NCBI RefSeq assembly: GCF_001636295.1
Contig: NZ_CP014209.1
Location: forward strand, 682,001-746,000
DNA: 64,000 nt
Reading direction: 5' to 3'
DNA from: Isoptericola dokdonensis DS-3
GTDB taxonomy: Bacteria; Actinomycetota; Actinomycetes; Actinomycetales; Cellulomonadaceae
Shown: in pieces, positions 52,542-62,781 of the stretch
Layout of the letters: every line of letters begins with the position of its first letter
Numbering within the stretch: the first letter of the stretch is position 1
The notes under the pieces: generated by a model
Database searches by the model: none
The model's input: only the letters and a program-made list of their open reading frames with translations
Told to the model about the DNA's origin: nothing
Made by a program: the position numbers and the translations under genes

Positions 52542-53815
52542 CGGGTGACCTCGGTGAGTCCGGTGGTCATGGTGTCTCCTTCGGGTTCGAGGTGGGGCAG
52601 GTCGTGGCCCATGCGGTCGCGCTTGGTGCGCAGGTAGTCGACATTGTCGGGGGCGGGGTGGATGGCGAGAGGGACGCGTGCGACGACGTCCGCTCCCCCG
52701 GCGCGCAGGCCGTCCACCTTGTCGGGGTTGTTGGTGAGCAGCCGCACCGCCCCGACGCCGAGGTCGCGCAGCACGTGCGCGGCGGCGGTGTACTCCCGGG
52801 CGTCGACGGGCAGCCCCTGGTCGAGGTTGGCGTCGACGGTGTCGCGGCCGGCGTCCTGCAGGGCGTACGCGGTGAGCTTGGCGGCCAGCCCGATGCCACG
52901 CCCCTCGTGCCCGCGCAGGTAGACGACGACGCCCCGCCCCTCCTCCACGACCGCGCGCAGGGACGCGTCGAGCTGGGGCCCGCAGTCGCAGCGCAGCGAC
53001 CCGAAAGCGTCGCCGGTGAGGCACTCGGAGTGCACACGGGCCAGCACGGGCTCACCGTCCGCGAGCGCCGCGAGGTCTCCGGCGACGAGGGCGACGTGCT
53101 CGACGCCGGTGAGGGCGTCGCGGTAGCCGACGGCGGTGAGGTCGCCGTGCCGGGTGGGCAGGCGGGTGACGGCCTCGCGCCGCACGAGGGTCTCGGTGGC
53201 CTGCCGGTAGGCGACGAGGTCGGCGACCGAGATGATCTCGAGCCCGTGCTCGGCGGCGAAGTCGACGAGGGCGGGGCGGCGCATCATGGTGCCGTCGTCG
53301 TGGACGAGCTCGGCGAGCACGCCGACGCTGCCGCGGCCAGCGAGGCGGGCGAGGTCGACCGCGGACTCGGTGTGGCCGCGGCGGGCCAGGACGCCGCCGT
53401 CGTGGGCGCGCAGCGGGAGCACGTGCCCGGGCCGGGTGAGGTCGGCGGGGCCCGCGGCGGGGTCGGCGAGTGTGCGGGCGGTCAGGGCGCGGTCGGCGGC
53501 GGAGATGCCGGTGGTGACGCCGTGGGCGGCGTCCACGGTGACGGTGTACGCGGTGCGGTAGGCGTCGCGGTTCTCGGTGACCATGAGGGGCAGGGCGAGC
53601 CGGTCGAGGGTGGGGCCGTCGGCGGCGACGCAGACGAGGCCGCTGGTGTGGCGGACGACGAACCCCATGAGGGCGGGGGTGGCGGCCTCGGCGGCGAGGA
53701 CGAGGTCGCCCTCGTTCTCGCGGTCGGTGTCGTCCATGACGACGACGGCGTGGCCGGCGGCGACGGCGGCGATCGCGCGCTCGACGCGGGCGAGCTGGTC
53801 GGGCTGGGTGCTCAT
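52538..53815 (-). CDS. ribBA: bifunctional DHBP synthase / GTP cyclohydrolase II
   Basis: 425 residues joining the two entry steps of riboflavin synthesis. Residues 1-205 are 3,4-dihydroxy-2-butanone-4-phosphate synthase ([43 protein letters not shown]). Residues 210-405 are GTP cyclohydrolase II ([19 protein letters not shown] with the zinc Cys residues, [11 protein letters not shown]). The substrates are ribulose-5-phosphate and GTP. The ATG at 53815 overlaps the ribE stop by 4 bp. Confidence 0.96.
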   Translation of the reverse strand: MSTQPDQLARVERAIAAVAAGHAVVVMDDTDRENEGDLVLAAEAATPALMGFVVRHTSGLVCVAADGPTLDRLALPLMVTENRDAYRTAYTVTVDAAHGVTTGISAADRALTARTLADPAAGPADLTRPGHVLPLRAHDGGVLARRGHTESAVDLARLAGRGSVGVLAELVHDDGTMMRRPALVDFAAEHGLEIISVADLVAYRQATETLVRREAVTRLPTRHGDLTAVGYRDALTGVEHVALVAGDLAALADGEPVLARVHSECLTGDAFGSLRCDCGPQLDASLRAVVEEGRGVVVYLRGHEGRGIGLAAKLTAYALQDAGRDTVDANLDQGLPVDAREYTAAAHVLRDLGVGAVRLLTNNPDKVDGLRAGGADVVARVPLAIHPAPDNVDYLRTKRDRMGHDLPHLEPEGDTMTTGLTEVTR

Positions 53816-54438
53816 CGGGCGACCTCCACGGGCTGGGCGGCGGGGAGGACCCCCGCGGCGAGGAGTCTTTCGACGTGGCGGGCGAGGACGTCGGTCTCGA
53901 GGTTGACGGTGTCGCCGACGGCGCGGGTGCCCAGGGTGGTGCGGGCGAGGGTCTCGGGGATGAGGCTGACGGTGAACGACGCCTCCCCTGCGGCGACGAC
54001 AGTGAGGGAGACGCCGTCGACGGCGATCGACCCCTTGGCCACGACGTACCGGGCGAGGTCCGCGGGCAGGGAGATCTCCACGACGTCCCAGCGTTCGCCG
54101 GGGGTGCGGGCGAGCACGGTGCCGACGCCGTCGACGTGCCCCTGGACGATGTGTCCGCCGAGGCGGTCGCCGACGGCGAGCGCGGGCTCGAGGTCGACGA
54201 CGTCGCCGGGGCGCAGGTCGCCGAGGGTGGTGCGGTCGAGGGTCTCGGCCATGAGGTCGGCGGTCCAGGTCTCCCCGTCGTGGGCGGCGACGGTGAGGCA
54301 GCAGCCGTCGACGGCGATCGAGTCGCCGAGGCGGACCCCGGCCAGGACGGCGGGCGAGCGGACGGTGAGCCGGGCGGCGTCGGCGGTGCGCTCCAGGGCG
54401 ACGACGGTGCCGAGCTCGGTGACGATGCCGGTGAACAT
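53812..54438 (-). CDS. ribE: riboflavin synthase alpha chain
   Basis: 208 residues made of two lumazine-binding repeats. The N-terminal [10 protein letters not shown] is diagnostic. Repeat 1 has [14 protein letters not shown] (about 37-50) and [14 protein letters not shown] (about 93-106); repeat 2 has [14 protein letters not shown] (about 135). It dismutates two dimethylribityllumazine molecules to riboflavin. The ATG at 54438 directly follows the ribD stop with no gap. Confidence 0.95.
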   Translation of the reverse strand: MFTGIVTELGTVVALERTADAARLTVRSPAVLAGVRLGDSIAVDGCCLTVAAHDGETWTADLMAETLDRTTLGDLRPGDVVDLEPALAVGDRLGGHIVQGHVDGVGTVLARTPGERWDVVEISLPADLARYVVAKGSIAVDGVSLTVVAAGEASFTVSLIPETLARTTLGTRAVGDTVNLETDVLARHVERLLAAGVLPAAQPVEVAR

Positions 54439-55545
54439 CTACTGCTCCTTCCGCGGCCGCAGGGCGAGCCGCACGGTGGTGTCGCCGGGCGCGTCGGCGT
54501 CGTCGGGCGCGACGAGGGTCACGCCGGTGACGTCGAGCCGGGCGGCGCCGGTGATGGTGGTGATGCCGAGGTCGGCGACGGCGGCCGGACCGGCGCCGAG
54601 CAGGACGGGCGCGACGTAGGCGACGACCTCGTCGACGAGCCCGGCCCGCCAGAACGCGGCGGCGAGGGTGCGGCCACCCTCCAGCAGGACGTGGCGCCGT
54701 TCGTGGTCCCACAGCTCGGCGAGGGCGGCCCGGGGGTCACGGGTGCGCAGGTGCAGGGCGCGGGAGCCGTCGGGGCCGGGGGAAGCGAGACGCGCGCCGG
54801 CGGGCACGTCGCGCAGCCCCATGACGGCGCGCAGCGGCTGGGCACCGACGGCGTCGCGGACGGTGAGGGCGGGGTCGTCGGCGAGCAGGGTCCCGGTGCC
54901 GACGAGCACGGTGTCGACGCCGGCACGCAGCCGGTGCACGTCGCGCCGGGCGGCGGCCGAGGTGATCCAGCGGGACGTGCCGTCGGCGGCGGCGGTCCGT
55001 CCGTCGAGGCTGGTCGCAACCTTCCAGGTGACGTACGGCCGGCCGAGGGTGACGGCGGTCGTCCACGCGTGGTTGAGGTCCCGCACCCTGGACGCGAGGT
55101 CGTCGTCGAGCAGGTCGGCGGCGTCGACGACGTCGATCCCGGCGTCGCGCAGCACCTGGGCCCCGCCCGCGGCGACCCGGTGGGGGTCGGTCTGTGCGTA
55201 GACGACCCGCCCGACGCCTGCGTCCCGCAGCGCGTGCGCGCACGGTCCGGTGCGACCGGTGTGGGCGCACGGCTCGAGGGTCACGACGGCGGTGGCGCCG
55301 CGCAGGGCGTCGGGACCGACGGCGTGCCGCGCGTTGGTCAGCGCGACGGCCTCGGCGTGCGGGGTGCCCGCGCCGCGGTGGAAACCCTCGGCGAGGGTCG
55401 CGCCGTCGGCGTCGAGCAGCACGCACCCGACCCGGGGGTTGCTGCCCAGCACGAGGCCGTCGGTGGCCGCGAGCGTCAGAGCGCGCGCCATCGCGTCCCG
55501 CTCGGCGGGGTGGAGGGTGGAGGCCGCCACGTCGGCGGAGGTCAT
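54439..55545 (-). CDS. ribD: bifunctional riboflavin deaminase/reductase
   Basis: 368 residues. The N-terminal zinc deaminase (about 15-140) has the HAEAVAL and [11 protein letters not shown] ligands; the C-terminal NADPH reductase (about 160-365) has [20 protein letters not shown] and [13 protein letters not shown]. It performs the deamination and side-chain reduction after GTP cyclohydrolase. First gene of the rib operon, 137 nt after the FMN riboswitch. The ATG at 55545 was chosen over in-frame upstream codons because the conserved region begins about 15 residues later. Confidence 0.95.
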   Translation of the reverse strand: MTSADVAASTLHPAERDAMARALTLAATDGLVLGSNPRVGCVLLDADGATLAEGFHRGAGTPHAEAVALTNARHAVGPDALRGATAVVTLEPCAHTGRTGPCAHALRDAGVGRVVYAQTDPHRVAAGGAQVLRDAGIDVVDAADLLDDDLASRVRDLNHAWTTAVTLGRPYVTWKVATSLDGRTAAADGTSRWITSAAARRDVHRLRAGVDTVLVGTGTLLADDPALTVRDAVGAQPLRAVMGLRDVPAGARLASPGPDGSRALHLRTRDPRAALAELWDHERRHVLLEGGRTLAAAFWRAGLVDEVVAYVAPVLLGAGPAAVADLGITTITGAARLDVTGVTLVAPDDADAPGDTTVRLALRPRKEQ

Positions 55546-55682
55546 GCGGTGCCCCTGTCGTCCGGTCGCGGACCCTGGGGCGTGGCACGGCGTCGCCGAC
55601 CGACCGCCGGCAGGGTGCGCGGCGGCACCCGCGTCGCGGAGGGTCCACGACGTCGGCGGACGGGCGGAGGCCGTCGCGTGCG

Positions 55683-55800
55683 TCTTCCCATCCGGACTTT
55701 GACCGTCGGTCCAGGAGTTCCACCTGGTCAACCGGTCACCGTGAGGTGACCGGGTCGCGGACTTTCACCGCCGGTTCGGAATTTCACCGACCCCAGAGCA
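55683..55800 (-). promoter_or_regulatory. FMN riboswitch (RFN element) of the rib operon
   Basis: The minus strand shows the conserved blocks in order: GGGTCGGTGAAATTCCGAAC, CGGCGGTGAAAGTCCGCGA, GGAACTCCTGGACCGACGGT and AAAGTCCGGATGGGAAGA. These are the core of the RFN six-helix junction. FMN binding should switch off ribD-ribE-ribBA-ribH. The variable stem (GGTCACC/GGTGACC) is a clear hairpin. Confidence 0.96.
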
Positions 55801-55892
55801 CGCGAGCATCTGCTCGTTCGCGTCGAGACTACACCTCGGCGCGCACCGCGGGAGGAGACGGGTGTCACGCCCGGTCCGGGCACGGCAGGGGC

Positions 55893-57401
55893 TCAGCGGC
55901 GGCGCTTCTCCCGGACGCGCACGCTGATCTGCAGCGGCGAGCCCTCGAAGCCGAACTCCTCGCGCAGGCGGCGCTCGATGAAGCGCCGGTAGCCCGCCTC
56001 GAGGAAGCCCGTCGCGAAGAGGACGAACCGCGGCGGACGCGTGGCCGCCTGCGTGGCGAACAGGATGCGGGGCTGCTTGCCGCCGCGCACCGGGTGCGGG
56101 TGGGCCGCGACCAGCTCGCCGAGGAACCCGTTGAGGCGGCCGGTGGGGATGCGGGTGTCCCACGACTCCAGCGACGTCTGCAGGGCACGCACCAGCTTGT
56201 CGGTGTGCCAGCCGGTGCGGGCCGAGACGTTGACGCGCGGTGCCCACGTGATCTGCACGAGGTCACGCTCGATCTCCCGCTCCAGGTACGGGCGACGGTC
56301 GTCGTCCATGAGGTCCCACTTGTTGTAGGCCAGCACCAGCGCCCGACCGGCGTCGACGACCTGCGAGATGACGCGGGTGTCCTGCTCGGTGAGCGGCACG
56401 GACGCGTCGACCAGGACGACGGCGACCTCCGCCTTCTCGATCGCGGCCTGCGTGCGCAGCGAGGCGTAGAAGTCCGCGCCGGACGTCTGGTGGACCCGTC
56501 GGCGGATGCCCGCGGTGTCCACGAACCAGTACGGGATGCCCTTGATCTGGACCAGCTCGTCCACGGGGTCGCGGGTGGTGCCCGCGATCTCGTCGACCAC
56601 GACGCGCTCCGACCCGGCGATCTTGTTGAGCAGCGACGACTTGCCGACGTTGGGACGCCCGACCAGCGCCACGCGCCGCGGACCGTCGGGACGCACCTCG
56701 CCGAACGCGGAGTGCTCCGGCAGGACGTCGAGGACGGCGTCGAGCATGTCGCCCAGGCCGCGGCCGTGCAGCGCGGACACCGCCCGCGGCTCCCCGAGGC
56801 CGAGGGCCCACAGGTAGGAAGCGTCCGCCTCGCCCGCGGGACCGTCGACCTTGTTGGCGCACAGCACCACCGGCTTGCCGGCGCGGCGCAGCAGCTCCAC
56901 GACACGCTCGTCGCTCGCCGTCGCGCCGACCTGCGCGTCCACGACGAACACCACGGCGTCGGCGAGCGCGATCGCGACCTCGGCCTGCTCGGCCACCTTC
57001 GACTCGATGCCCGCGACGTCGACCTCCCAGCCGCCGGTGTCGACGAGCGTGAAGTCGCGGCCCGCCCACTCGGCCGGGTAGCTGACGCGGTCGCGCGTCA
57101 CGCCCGGGGTGTCCTCGACGACGGCCTCGCGGCGGCCGAGGATGCGGTTGACGAGCGTCGACTTGCCGACGTTCGGGCGGCCGACGACGGCCAGCACGGG
57201 AAGCGCCTGGGGCGCGGGCTCGGCGTCGAGGTCGTCCCAGTCGGCGTCCAGCAGGGCACGGTCGGCCTCGTCGAGCTCGAAGTCCTCCAGGCCGGCGCGC
57301 AGCGCCCGCTCGCGGGCCTCGTCGTCGGCGTACGACACGGTGACGTCGTCGTCCAGGGCGTCGGCAGGCGTGAGGTCGGGGCCGTCGGCGGGGGTGGTCA
57401 T
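55893..57401 (-). CDS. der: ribosome biogenesis GTPase Der (EngA)
   Basis: 502 residues with two tandem GTPase domains and a KH-like C-terminal domain. G1 ([16 protein letters not shown], about 70) is paired with DTGG and NKVD; G2 ([16 protein letters not shown], about 243) with DTAGIRRR and NKWD. The KH-like domain fills about 425-502. An acidic N-terminal extension of about 65 residues is common in actinobacteria. It acts in 50S assembly. ATG 57401 has GACAAT 7 nt upstream; ATG 57410 lies inside that box. Last gene of the xerD-parA-scpA-scpB-rluB-cmk-der series. Confidence 0.96.
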   Translation of the reverse strand: MTTPADGPDLTPADALDDDVTVSYADDEARERALRAGLEDFELDEADRALLDADWDDLDAEPAPQALPVLAVVGRPNVGKSTLVNRILGRREAVVEDTPGVTRDRVSYPAEWAGRDFTLVDTGGWEVDVAGIESKVAEQAEVAIALADAVVFVVDAQVGATASDERVVELLRRAGKPVVLCANKVDGPAGEADASYLWALGLGEPRAVSALHGRGLGDMLDAVLDVLPEHSAFGEVRPDGPRRVALVGRPNVGKSSLLNKIAGSERVVVDEIAGTTRDPVDELVQIKGIPYWFVDTAGIRRRVHQTSGADFYASLRTQAAIEKAEVAVVLVDASVPLTEQDTRVISQVVDAGRALVLAYNKWDLMDDDRRPYLEREIERDLVQITWAPRVNVSARTGWHTDKLVRALQTSLESWDTRIPTGRLNGFLGELVAAHPHPVRGGKQPRILFATQAATRPPRFVLFATGFLEAGYRRFIERRLREEFGFEGSPLQISVRVREKRRR

Positions 57402-57408
57402 GGTGACC

Positions 57409-57414
57409 ATTGTC
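57409..57414 (-). promoter_or_regulatory. -10 box (GACAAT) for leaderless der
   Basis: GACAAT on the minus strand ends 7 nt before ATG 57401. The sequence around it (GACAATGGTnnCC) is nearly identical to that at rluB. Confidence 0.5.
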
Positions 57415-57510
57415 CCAGGTGCGCGACCGAGGGCACGCCATGGCCCGGCCGGGCGTGACGAGAGTCGCGTCACGCCCGGCCGTCCGGAGCACGCCCGCGG
57501 CGTGCAGGTG

Positions 57511-58212
57511 TCAGGCGGTGACGTGCGCGACGACCGCGAGGACGGCCTCGACCGTCTGGTCGAGGTCCAGGTCGCTGGAGTCGACCGTGGCGACACCGTC
57601 GGCCGCCACGAGGAACTGGCTCACCGTGGCGTCGTCGCGGTCCCGGCGCAGCACCTGGTCCTTCGTGGCCTCGACGGCGTCGGCGTCGGCGGCGCCGTGC
57701 ACCTCCAGCGAACGGCGGCGCAGGCGCGCCTCCTCGCTGGCGGTGAGCAGCACGCGGGCGTCGGCGTCGGGGGCGACGACGGTGGTGATGTCGCGGCCCT
57801 CGGCGACCACGCCGCGCCCGCCGGAGAACCCGCCGGTGGCCTCCGCCTCGATGACGGCCCGCTGCCGGCGGCGCAGCTCGGCGCGCACGTCGAGGTTGGT
57901 CGCGACCTGCGACACGACCGAGGACACCTCGGTGGTGCGGATCGCCTCGGCGACGTCGTCGCCGTCCAGGCAGACCGTCGGCGCGGCAGGGTCGACACCC
58001 ATCTCCAGCGGCATCGCGACGACCGCCGTGGCGACCGCGCCCGCGTCGTCCAGCGCCACGCCGGAACGCACGCACCACAGCGTGGCGGCCCGGTACATGG
58101 CCCCGGTGTCGAGGTAGGCCAGGCCCAGCCGGGTCGCGACGGCCCGGGAGACGCTGGACTTGCCGGACCCGGAGGGGCCGTCGACGGCGATGGTGACCAC
58201 AGGTGCTCGCAT
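57511..58212 (-). CDS. cmk: cytidylate kinase
   Basis: 233 residues, (d)CMP to (d)CDP. P-loop [15 protein letters not shown] (about 12-26), then [15 protein letters not shown] (about 31-45), [20 protein letters not shown] (about 142-161) and the RRRSLEVHG segment. The LID region [12 protein letters not shown] is present. Its place between rluB and der is the conserved actinobacterial order. The ATG at 58212 gives the expected [15 protein letters not shown] start. Confidence 0.96.
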   Translation of the reverse strand: MRAPVVTIAVDGPSGSGKSSVSRAVATRLGLAYLDTGAMYRAATLWCVRSGVALDDAGAVATAVVAMPLEMGVDPAAPTVCLDGDDVAEAIRTTEVSSVVSQVATNLDVRAELRRRQRAVIEAEATGGFSGGRGVVAEGRDITTVVAPDADARVLLTASEEARLRRRSLEVHGAADADAVEATKDQVLRRDRDDATVSQFLVAADGVATVDSSDLDLDQTVEAVLAVVAHVTA

Positions 58213-58273
58213 TCTGCTCGGTGCCCCGGGACGCTCCGGGGCGGGACTTCGGTGGTGGCGGGACGGTGCGGGG

Positions 58274-59083
58274 TCAGAGGTCGACGGCGCGCATCAGCGT
58301 GCCGAGCTCCGTGCGGCCGAGGACGCGGGTGCGCCCGGACTTGAGGTCGCCCAGGGCGATCGGGCCGATCCGGGTGCGCACCAGGCGGGTGACCGGGTAG
58401 CCGACCTCCTCGAGCATGCGGCGCACGACGCGGTTGCGGCCCGAGTGCAGCACGACCTCCAGCATGGTGCGCCCCGGCACCGCGTCGACGACGCGCACCG
58501 AGTCCATGCGGGCGACGCCGTCCTCGAGCTCGACGCCGTCGGTGAGCTGCTTGCCGACGCGCGGGTAGAACTCCGGGCCCTCGATCTGCACGCGGTACGT
58601 CTTGGCGATCTCGTAGCGCGGGTGGGCCAGGCGGTTGCCGAGCTCGCCGTCGTTGGTGAGCAGCAGCAGGCCCTCGGAGTCGGCGTCGAGCCGGCCGACG
58701 TGGAACAGCCGCTCGGAGCGGTCGGCGACCAGGTCGGTCAGCGTGGGGCGACCGTCGGGGTCCGACATGGTCGAGACCATGCCGATGGGCTTGTTCACGG
58801 CCAGGGTGATCTTGGTCGGGTCGAGCTGGACCCGCATGCCGTCGACGCGCACCACGGCCTTCGTGGGGTCGACGCGCACGCCCAGCTCGGTGACGATCTG
58901 GCCGTCCACCTCCACGCGGGCGGCCGCGATGAGCTCCTCGCAGGCGCGCCGCGACCCGAGGCCCGCCTGGGCGAGCACCTTCTGCAACCGGATCCCGTCG
59001 GGGTCGTGGACGTCGATCTGCGGGGTGGCGGGGGGCTGCTGGCGCTGGGGGCGGCGGCTCCCGCCGCGGCGTGACGTGGGCAT
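58274..59083 (-). CDS. rluB: 23S rRNA pseudouridine synthase, RluB-type
   Basis: 269 residues. An S4 RNA-binding domain (about 37-95; IRLQKVLAQAGLGSRRACEE) is followed by the RsuA/RluB catalytic domain (about 95-260), with the catalytic Asp in HVGRLDADSEGLLLLTND. KPIGMVSTM and GRNRVVRRM are also typical. It isomerises a uridine in 23S rRNA; RluB or RluE specificity cannot be told by eye. ATG 59083 follows GACAAT by 7 nt; the in-frame ATG at 59092 overlaps that box. A Ser/Arg/Gln-rich N-terminus precedes the S4 domain. Confidence 0.93.
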   Translation of the reverse strand: MPTSRRGGSRRPQRQQPPATPQIDVHDPDGIRLQKVLAQAGLGSRRACEELIAAARVEVDGQIVTELGVRVDPTKAVVRVDGMRVQLDPTKITLAVNKPIGMVSTMSDPDGRPTLTDLVADRSERLFHVGRLDADSEGLLLLTNDGELGNRLAHPRYEIAKTYRVQIEGPEFYPRVGKQLTDGVELEDGVARMDSVRVVDAVPGRTMLEVVLHSGRNRVVRRMLEEVGYPVTRLVRTRIGPIALGDLKSGRTRVLGRTELGTLMRAVDL

Positions 59084-59090
59084 GGGGACC

Positions 59091-59096
59091 ATTGTC
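59091..59096 (-). promoter_or_regulatory. -10 box (GACAAT) for leaderless rluB
   Basis: GACAAT on the minus strand ends 7 nt before ATG 59083; twin of the der promoter. Confidence 0.5.
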
Positions 59097-59157
59097 GCAG
59101 GCGCGGCCGTCGCCCACCGCACCACGGCGGGCGGGCCGCCGTGATCCGCGCCTCACG

Positions 59158-59844
59158 TCAGTCGACGGCGAGCCCGTCCAGCTCGCCGACCGCCTCCACG
59201 CCGGGCAGGTGCGGGGCGAGGGCGGGCAGCTCGTCGAGCGACGTCCAGCCCATGCGGTCGAGGAACTCGCCGGTCGTGCCGAACAGGGACGCACCGGACG
59301 TCGGGTCCTGCCCCGTCTCGGCCACCAGCCCGCGGGCCAGCAGCGTGCGCACGACGCCGTCGACGTTGACGCCGCGCACCGCGGACACCTGGCCGCGGGT
59401 GACGGGCTGGCGGTACGCGATGACCGCCAGGGTCTCCAGGGCCGCCTGGCTCAACCGCGACGACTGGCCCTCCAGCACGAACCGCCCGACGACGTCCGCG
59501 AGCGCCGGGCGGGAGTAGAAGCGCCAGCCCTCGGCGCCCTCGCGCAGCTCGAAACCGCGGGGCCGGGCGCCCTCGTCGCCGCGGTACTCGGCGGCGAGCG
59601 CGGCGAGGACGTCCGCGACGACGGGGGCGGGCCGCTGCACGGCGGCGGCGAGCCGGGGCAGCGCCACGGGAGCCTCGGCGACCATGAGGATCGCCTCCAG
59701 GGCGGCCGCCAGGCCGCCGGGCAGGTCGTCGACGTCGACGTCGGGCACCTCGGCGGCGGACCGGGCGGACCGGGCCGACGCGGCGGTCGAGTCGTCCTCG
59801 GGCGCCACGGACTCCCGGACCTCCGGTGCGGACTGCCGGCTCAT
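59158..59844 (-). CDS. scpB: segregation and condensation protein B
   Basis: 228 residues. Two winged-helix domains: LPGGLAAALEAILMVAEAPV (about 41-60) opens the first, and QAALETLAVIAYRQPVTRGQ (about 132-151) with RGVNVDGVVRTLLARGLV opens the second. ScpB joins ScpA and SMC in the bacterial condensin complex. The acidic, Ala/Ser-rich first 38 residues are probably disordered. Its ATG overlaps the scpA stop by 4 bp. Confidence 0.94.
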   Translation of the reverse strand: MSRQSAPEVRESVAPEDDSTAASARSARSAAEVPDVDVDDLPGGLAAALEAILMVAEAPVALPRLAAAVQRPAPVVADVLAALAAEYRGDEGARPRGFELREGAEGWRFYSRPALADVVGRFVLEGQSSRLSQAALETLAVIAYRQPVTRGQVSAVRGVNVDGVVRTLLARGLVAETGQDPTSGASLFGTTGEFLDRMGWTSLDELPALAPHLPGVEAVGELDGLAVD

Positions 59845-60740
59845 GCGACTCCCTCCACGGCGCCCTCGAACTCCTCGAAGGCCTCGAGCTCGACGGACCG
59901 TCCGCCGTCGGACGCCTCGTCACCGGCGTCGCCGGTCCAGCGCACGGTGAGCTCACCGAGCGGGACGACCTGGTCGAACGCGACCTGCCCGGCGCGGAAC
60001 AGCTCCAGCAGCGCCAGGAAGCGGGCCACGACCACGAGGCGCTCGGCTCCCGCGGTGAGGGACCGGAACGTGGCGATCTGGTCGCGGCGCAGGTGCGCCA
60101 CGACGACCTCGGCCTGCTCGCGCACGCTGACCGCCGGGGCGTGCAGGTGGGCGAGACCGACGACGGGCGGCGGCTTGGGTTCCAGGGCCCGGGCGGCGAG
60201 CGCGGCGAGGCGTGCGCCGTCGAGGGTCCAGACCAGGTCGGGCAGCATCGCGGCGAGGTGGGGCTCCAGGGGCACGCCGCGCGGGACGCGCCGCCCCTCG
60301 GTGGCGAGCCGCTCGGCCAGCACCGCCGAGACCTCCTTGTACGCGCGGTACTGCAGCAGCCGGGCGAACAGCAGGTCGCGGGCCTCGAGCAGCTCGAGGT
60401 CCTCGGCGTCCTCCTCCACGAGGCCGGGCAGCAGCCGGGCGGCCTTGAGGTCGAGCAGGGTCGCGGCGACCACGAGGAACTCGCTGGCGGTGCCCAGGTC
60501 CCACGACGGGTGCTCCTCGCCGCGGTCCGCCGCCGCGGCGGCGGCCTGCTCCGACGCGCGGATGTGGGCGACGAAGTCGTCCGTCACCTCCGCCAGCGCC
60601 AGCTCGGTGACGTCGAGGCGTCGTGCCGTGATGAGCGACAGGAGCAGGTCGAAGGGGCCGTCGAAGTTGTCCAGGTGGACCTGGAAGGCACCCGCCCGGG
60701 CCGCGGTGTCAGGCGATGCTGCCACGGCCCACGAGCTCAC
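59841..60740 (-). CDS. scpA: segregation and condensation protein A
   Basis: 299 residues, the kleisin of the SMC-ScpAB condensin. FQVHLDNFDGPFDLLLSLIT near the N-terminus (about 19-38) is the family signature; LDLKAARLLPG (about 90) and the C-terminal winged helix (ARFLALLELFRAGQVAFDQV) follow. The GTG at 60740 overlaps parA by 32 nt; a GTG at 60725 would shorten the overlap and the protein by 5 residues. It is directly followed by scpB. Confidence 0.94.
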   Translation of the reverse strand: MSSWAVAASPDTAARAGAFQVHLDNFDGPFDLLLSLITARRLDVTELALAEVTDDFVAHIRASEQAAAAAADRGEEHPSWDLGTASEFLVVAATLLDLKAARLLPGLVEEDAEDLELLEARDLLFARLLQYRAYKEVSAVLAERLATEGRRVPRGVPLEPHLAAMLPDLVWTLDGARLAALAARALEPKPPPVVGLAHLHAPAVSVREQAEVVVAHLRRDQIATFRSLTAGAERLVVVARFLALLELFRAGQVAFDQVVPLGELTVRWTGDAGDEASDGGRSVELEAFEEFEGAVEGVA

Positions 60741-61617
60741 GGGCCAGGTGCCGGTAGGCGGCCGCGCCGGCGTGCGTGGGCGCGTACGCGGTGATCGGCT
60801 CCGCGGCGACGGACGCGTCGGGGAACTTCACGGTCCGCCCGATGACGGTGTGCAGCAGCCGGTCGCCGAAAGCCTCGTGCACACGGGCCACCACCTCGCG
60901 CGAGTGCAGGGTGCGCGAGTCGTACATGGTGGGCAGGATGCCGTCGACCTCGAGGTCGGGGTTGAGCCGGTCGCGCACCTTGTCGATCGTCTCCACCAGC
61001 AGCGCCACGCCGCGCAGCGCGAAGAACTCGCACTCCAGCGGGATGAGCACGCCGTGGGCGGCGGTCAGCGCGTTGACGGTGAGCAGGCCGAGCGAGGGCT
61101 GGCAGTCGACGAGGATGACGTCGTAGTCGTCGAGCGCGGGACGCAGGGCACGGGACAGCACCGACTCGCGGGCCACCTCCCCCACCAGCTGGACCTCCGC
61201 CGCGGACAGGTCGATGTTGGCGGGCACGACGTCGAGGCCCTCGATCGCCGTGGTGCGCACGACGTCGCCGATGTCCACGCCGCGGTCCATGACGAGGTTG
61301 TAGACGCTGAGGTCGAGCTCGTGCGGGCTGACACCGACGCCCACGGACGCGGCGCCCTGCGGGTCGAAGTCGACGAGCAGCACCCGGCGGCCGTACTCCG
61401 CGAGCGCGGCGCCCAGGTTGATGGTGGTGGTGGTCTTGCCGACCCCGCCCTTCTGGTTGCACATCGCCACGATCCGCGCGGGCCCGTGGCTGCTGCGCGC
61501 CGGGGGCACCGGGTAGTGCGGCAGCGTGCGTCCCACGACATCCGTCGCGGGCCCGTCCGCCGTGGCCTCGCGCCCGGGGATCCCGGGCAGCGTGTCGGCA
61601 GTCGCCGGTTGCGTCAT
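60709..61617 (-). CDS. ParA-family chromosome partitioning ATPase
   Basis: 302 residues. A deviant Walker A, CNQKGGVGKTTTTINLGAAL, lies at about 53-72 after a Pro/Thr-rich N-terminus; DFDPQGAASVGVG (about 83-95) and VDCQPSLGLLTVNAL (Walker B, about 150-164) follow. This is the second ParA paralogue typical of actinobacteria, encoded between xerD and scpA rather than beside parB at the origin. It probably works with the condensin genes downstream. ATG 61617 has GGGGGGAGCGAG. Confidence 0.92.
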   Translation of the reverse strand: MTQPATADTLPGIPGREATADGPATDVVGRTLPHYPVPPARSSHGPARIVAMCNQKGGVGKTTTTINLGAALAEYGRRVLLVDFDPQGAASVGVGVSPHELDLSVYNLVMDRGVDIGDVVRTTAIEGLDVVPANIDLSAAEVQLVGEVARESVLSRALRPALDDYDVILVDCQPSLGLLTVNALTAAHGVLIPLECEFFALRGVALLVETIDKVRDRLNPDLEVDGILPTMYDSRTLHSREVVARVHEAFGDRLLHTVIGRTVKFPDASVAAEPITAYAPTHAGAAAYRHLARELVGRGSIA

Positions 61618-61754
61618 CTTCTCGCTCCCCCCGGATCGTCGCTCACGTCCGTCACGCTAACACCGGGCCCGGGTGCCGGTGCCGTGCTCGCCCGGCGCGG
61701 CGTGGCTTCGCCGCGAGGCGGGCGCGGGCCCCCGCCGACGGTCACGGCGCGCCG

Positions 61755-62702
61755 TCACAGCGCACGCGGGTGCGCGGCGGCGTAGACCTCGCGCAGCGCG
61801 TCGGGCGTGACCATCGTGTAGATCTGCGTGGTCGTCACCGAGGCGTGGCCGAGGAGCTCCTGCACGACGCGCACGTCGGCGCCGCCGGACAGCAGGTGGG
61901 TGGCGAACGAGTGCCGCAGCGTGTGCGGGGAGACGTGCTCGGCGAGCCCGGCCCGTTCCGCGCTGCGCTGCAGCACCGCCCACGCGCTCTGCCGGGACAG
62001 CCGCGCACCCCGGGAGTTGAGGAACAGCGCGGGGGTGCTGCGGCCGGCGCCGTCGGCGACCAGCACGGGCCGGGCGCGCACGCGGTACGCGTCGACGGCG
62101 TCGCGGGCGTACGAGCCGACCGGCACGATGCGCTCCTTGCTGCCTTTGCCGAGCAGCCGCACGACGGCGTCCTCGTGGGTGACGTCGTCGACGTCGAGGC
62201 CGACGACCTCGCTGATGCGTCCCCCCGTGGAGTACAGGAGCTCGAGCAGGGCACGGTCGCGCAGCGCCGCCGGCGTGTCGCCCGCCGAGGCCGCCTCGAG
62301 CAGCCGGGCCACGGCGTCCACGCTCAGCGCGTGCGGCAGCCGCCGGTGCTGGCTGGGCGCCGTCACCCGCGCGGACGGGTCGTCGACGGCGAGGCCTTCC
62401 GCCTGGGCGAAGCGGTGCAGCCCCCGCACGGCCGCGAGCGCCCGCGCGGCCGACGCCGCCGAGAGCGCCCGCCCCCCGTCGGACCCCTCGCGCAGGGCGG
62501 TGACGTACTCGCCGACGTCGGCGGGGCCGACCGCCCCGAGGTCGGTGCGGCCGAGGGTGGTGAGGTACGCGGTGTACCGGGCGAGGTCGCGCCGGTACGC
62601 GGTGGTCGTGTTGGCCGAGAGCCCTCGCTCGACGCGCAGGTGGGCGAGGTAGTCGCCCAGCGCGGAGTCCAGCGCGGACGCGTTCTCGGTGGTGGCGCTC
62701 AC
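61755..62702 (-). CDS. xerD: site-specific tyrosine recombinase XerD
   Basis: 315 residues. An N-terminal core-binding SAM-like domain (about 10-105; [20 protein letters not shown]) is followed by the catalytic domain (about 125-310) with the full set: Arg in [12 protein letters not shown], Lys in [11 protein letters not shown], His and Arg in [13 protein letters not shown], His in [11 protein letters not shown] and nucleophile Tyr in TQIYTMV. It resolves chromosome dimers at dif with XerC. It heads the conserved parA-scpAB-rluB-cmk-der series. The GTG at 62702 lies 6 nt after CATGAT, a possible leaderless -10. Confidence 0.95.
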   Translation of the reverse strand: MSATTENASALDSALGDYLAHLRVERGLSANTTTAYRRDLARYTAYLTTLGRTDLGAVGPADVGEYVTALREGSDGGRALSAASAARALAAVRGLHRFAQAEGLAVDDPSARVTAPSQHRRLPHALSVDAVARLLEAASAGDTPAALRDRALLELLYSTGGRISEVVGLDVDDVTHEDAVVRLLGKGSKERIVPVGSYARDAVDAYRVRARPVLVADGAGRSTPALFLNSRGARLSRQSAWAVLQRSAERAGLAEHVSPHTLRHSFATHLLSGGADVRVVQELLGHASVTTTQIYTMVTPDALREVYAAAHPRAL

Positions 62703-62781
62703 GCGCCCATCATGCCCCGGCGGGCGGTGCCCGCCGGCCGGGTCCGGCGGCGCGGCGCGGCGGACGCCCGGGTGGCGCCGG